DNA of 7,456 bases from an uncultured Comamonadaceae bacterium. GTDB taxonomy: Bacteria; Pseudomonadota; Gammaproteobacteria; Burkholderiales; Burkholderiaceae. The notes under the pieces were generated by a model. That model did not search any database and was not told the origin of the DNA. It saw only the letters and a program-made list of their open reading frames with translations. Numbering within the stretch: position 1 is the first letter of the stretch; each line of letters begins with the position of its first letter. Positions 7,092 through 7,456 of this stretch are shown here, one piece after another. The translations under genes were made by a program, and so were the position numbers. The stretch spans positions 1 through 7,456 of the forward strand of contig CAMLSD010000159.1 in NCBI GenBank assembly GCA_946482595.1, given 5' to 3'.

Positions 7092-7144
7092 CAGCGCTGA
7101 TTTGTTCCGGCTTGCGGGCGCTCAATAAATACAGCTAAAGGGGG
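7092..7144 (+). ncRNA. SAM-II riboswitch aptamer in the metX leader
   Basis: This RNA should bind S-adenosylmethionine and lower metX expression when the coenzyme is plentiful. It aligns closely with the classical SAM-II metX aptamer. The P1 stem AGCGC (7093-7097) pairs with GCGCT (7118-7122). The first loop begins TGATTT (7098-7103). A CCGG-CTTGC segment (7107-7115) follows, then the A-rich strand AATAAAT (7124-7130) and the conserved AGCTAAAGGGG (7133-7143). CC at 7107-7108 can pair with GG at 7140-7141 to form the pseudoknot helix. There is one extra base in the first loop relative to the crystallised example as I recall it. Its place between a -10 box and a terminator, ahead of a methionine gene, supports the call. 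Confidence 0.93.
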
Positions 7145-7151
7145 CACGGCG

Positions 7152-7186
7152 ACCCGGCCTCACCTTCAGCGTGACGCCGGGTTTTT
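7152..7186 (+). terminator. Intrinsic terminator, expression platform of the SAM-II riboswitch
   Basis: ACCCGGC (7152-7158) pairs with GCCGGGT (7176-7182), a C-C mismatch follows, and TCAC (7160-7163) pairs with GTGA (7171-7174) around the loop CTTCAGC. The stem runs directly into a run of five T (7182-7186). It begins 8 bases after the aptamer and ends 11 bases before the metX ATG. This suggests control by early transcription termination rather than only by hiding the ribosome site. Confidence 0.85.
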
Positions 7187-7197
7187 CATTGGACCCC

Positions 7198-7456
7198 ATG
7201 AGTTCGATCGGCCACGTCGTACCCCAGTCGATGCACTTCGATGAGCCCCTGCCGCTGCGCTCGGGCGCCAGACTGCACGACTACACCCTCGTCTACGAAA
7301 CCTACGGCACGCTCAATGCCGCGCGCAGCAATGCCGTGCTGGTGTGCCATGCCCTGAACGCCTCCCACCATGTGGCGGGCACCTACGAGGGCCAGCCGCG
7401 CAGCGAAGGCTGGTGGGACAACCTGGTCGGCCCCGGCAAACCGCTGGACACCGACC
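7198..7456 (+). CDS. metX: Homoserine O-acyltransferase MetX (5' part, runs off window)
   Basis: The first 86 codons of MetX, which acylates the hydroxyl of homoserine in the first committed step of methionine synthesis. The N-terminus ([19 protein letters not shown]), the strand with [21 protein letters not shown] and the following NASHHVAG closely match betaproteobacterial MetX proteins such as those of Burkholderia. The nucleophile serine and the His/Asp of the triad lie beyond the window edge. Several betaproteobacterial MetX proteins are assigned succinyl-CoA rather than acetyl-CoA as donor, so the acyl group cannot be settled here. The ATG at 7198 has only a weak GGA ribosome site (7191-7193), just after the terminator's T-run. 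Expression should be controlled by the SAM-II riboswitch in the leader. Confidence 0.97.
   Translation, partial: MSSIGHVVPQSMHFDEPLPLRSGARLHDYTLVYETYGTLNAARSNAVLVCHALNASHHVAGTYEGQPRSEGWWDNLVGPGKPLDTD

Noticed and set aside
7186..7371. Small frame antisense to metX
   Set aside because: It overlaps the start of a clear MetX coding region and has no supporting signal.

Overview
The window is GC-rich with tightly packed genes. Codon use, the MetX sequence type and the intergenic repeat at the left end all suggest a betaproteobacterium of the order Burkholderiales (Comamonadaceae or the Leptothrix/Sphaerotilus-like lineages). This placement is inferred from recognition, not from a search, and the genus is not assignable from what is visible.

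Layout, left to right. Positions 1-379 hold no credible gene. They carry an array of perfect hairpins of the kind scattered between genes in Burkholderiales, then GC-rich palindromes just past the end of the first gene. From 380 to 5296 four genes all read leftward. In transcription order they are: a membrane-anchored FMN glutamate-synthase-domain protein (5296 to 3662), a small DUF1203 protein (3541 to 3068), a NarL/FixJ-type response regulator (2914 to 2285) and its partner, a 7TM-type sensor histidine kinase (2275 to 380). Regulator and kinase are nine bases apart and form a clear two-component operon. The spacers before the DUF1203 gene and before the regulator (about 120-155 bp) are full of inverted repeats, so one transcript through all four genes is not assured.

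At 5297-5377 is a divergent spacer. Rightward from it runs a UPF0149/YecA-like protein with a C-terminal SEC-C zinc motif (5378-6127), possibly translated from a leaderless message. It converges on an alpha/beta hydrolase (7046 to 6153) that keeps every catalytic and halide-pocket residue I recall for fluoroacetate dehalogenases. The hydrolase is divergent from metX (homoserine O-acyltransferase, methionine synthesis), which starts at 7198 and runs off the right end.

The best regulatory signal is the leader of metX: a good -10 box, a SAM-II riboswitch aptamer matching the classical metX-leader pattern, then an intrinsic terminator ending just before the start codon. This is a complete S-adenosylmethionine-responsive attenuator. 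I saw no CRISPR array, tRNA, rRNA, insertion sequence or phage gene. No clearly new multi-gene system is evident. The points most worth following are the SAM-II attenuator in an apparent betaproteobacterium, the likely defluorinase, and the unexplained hairpin arrays.
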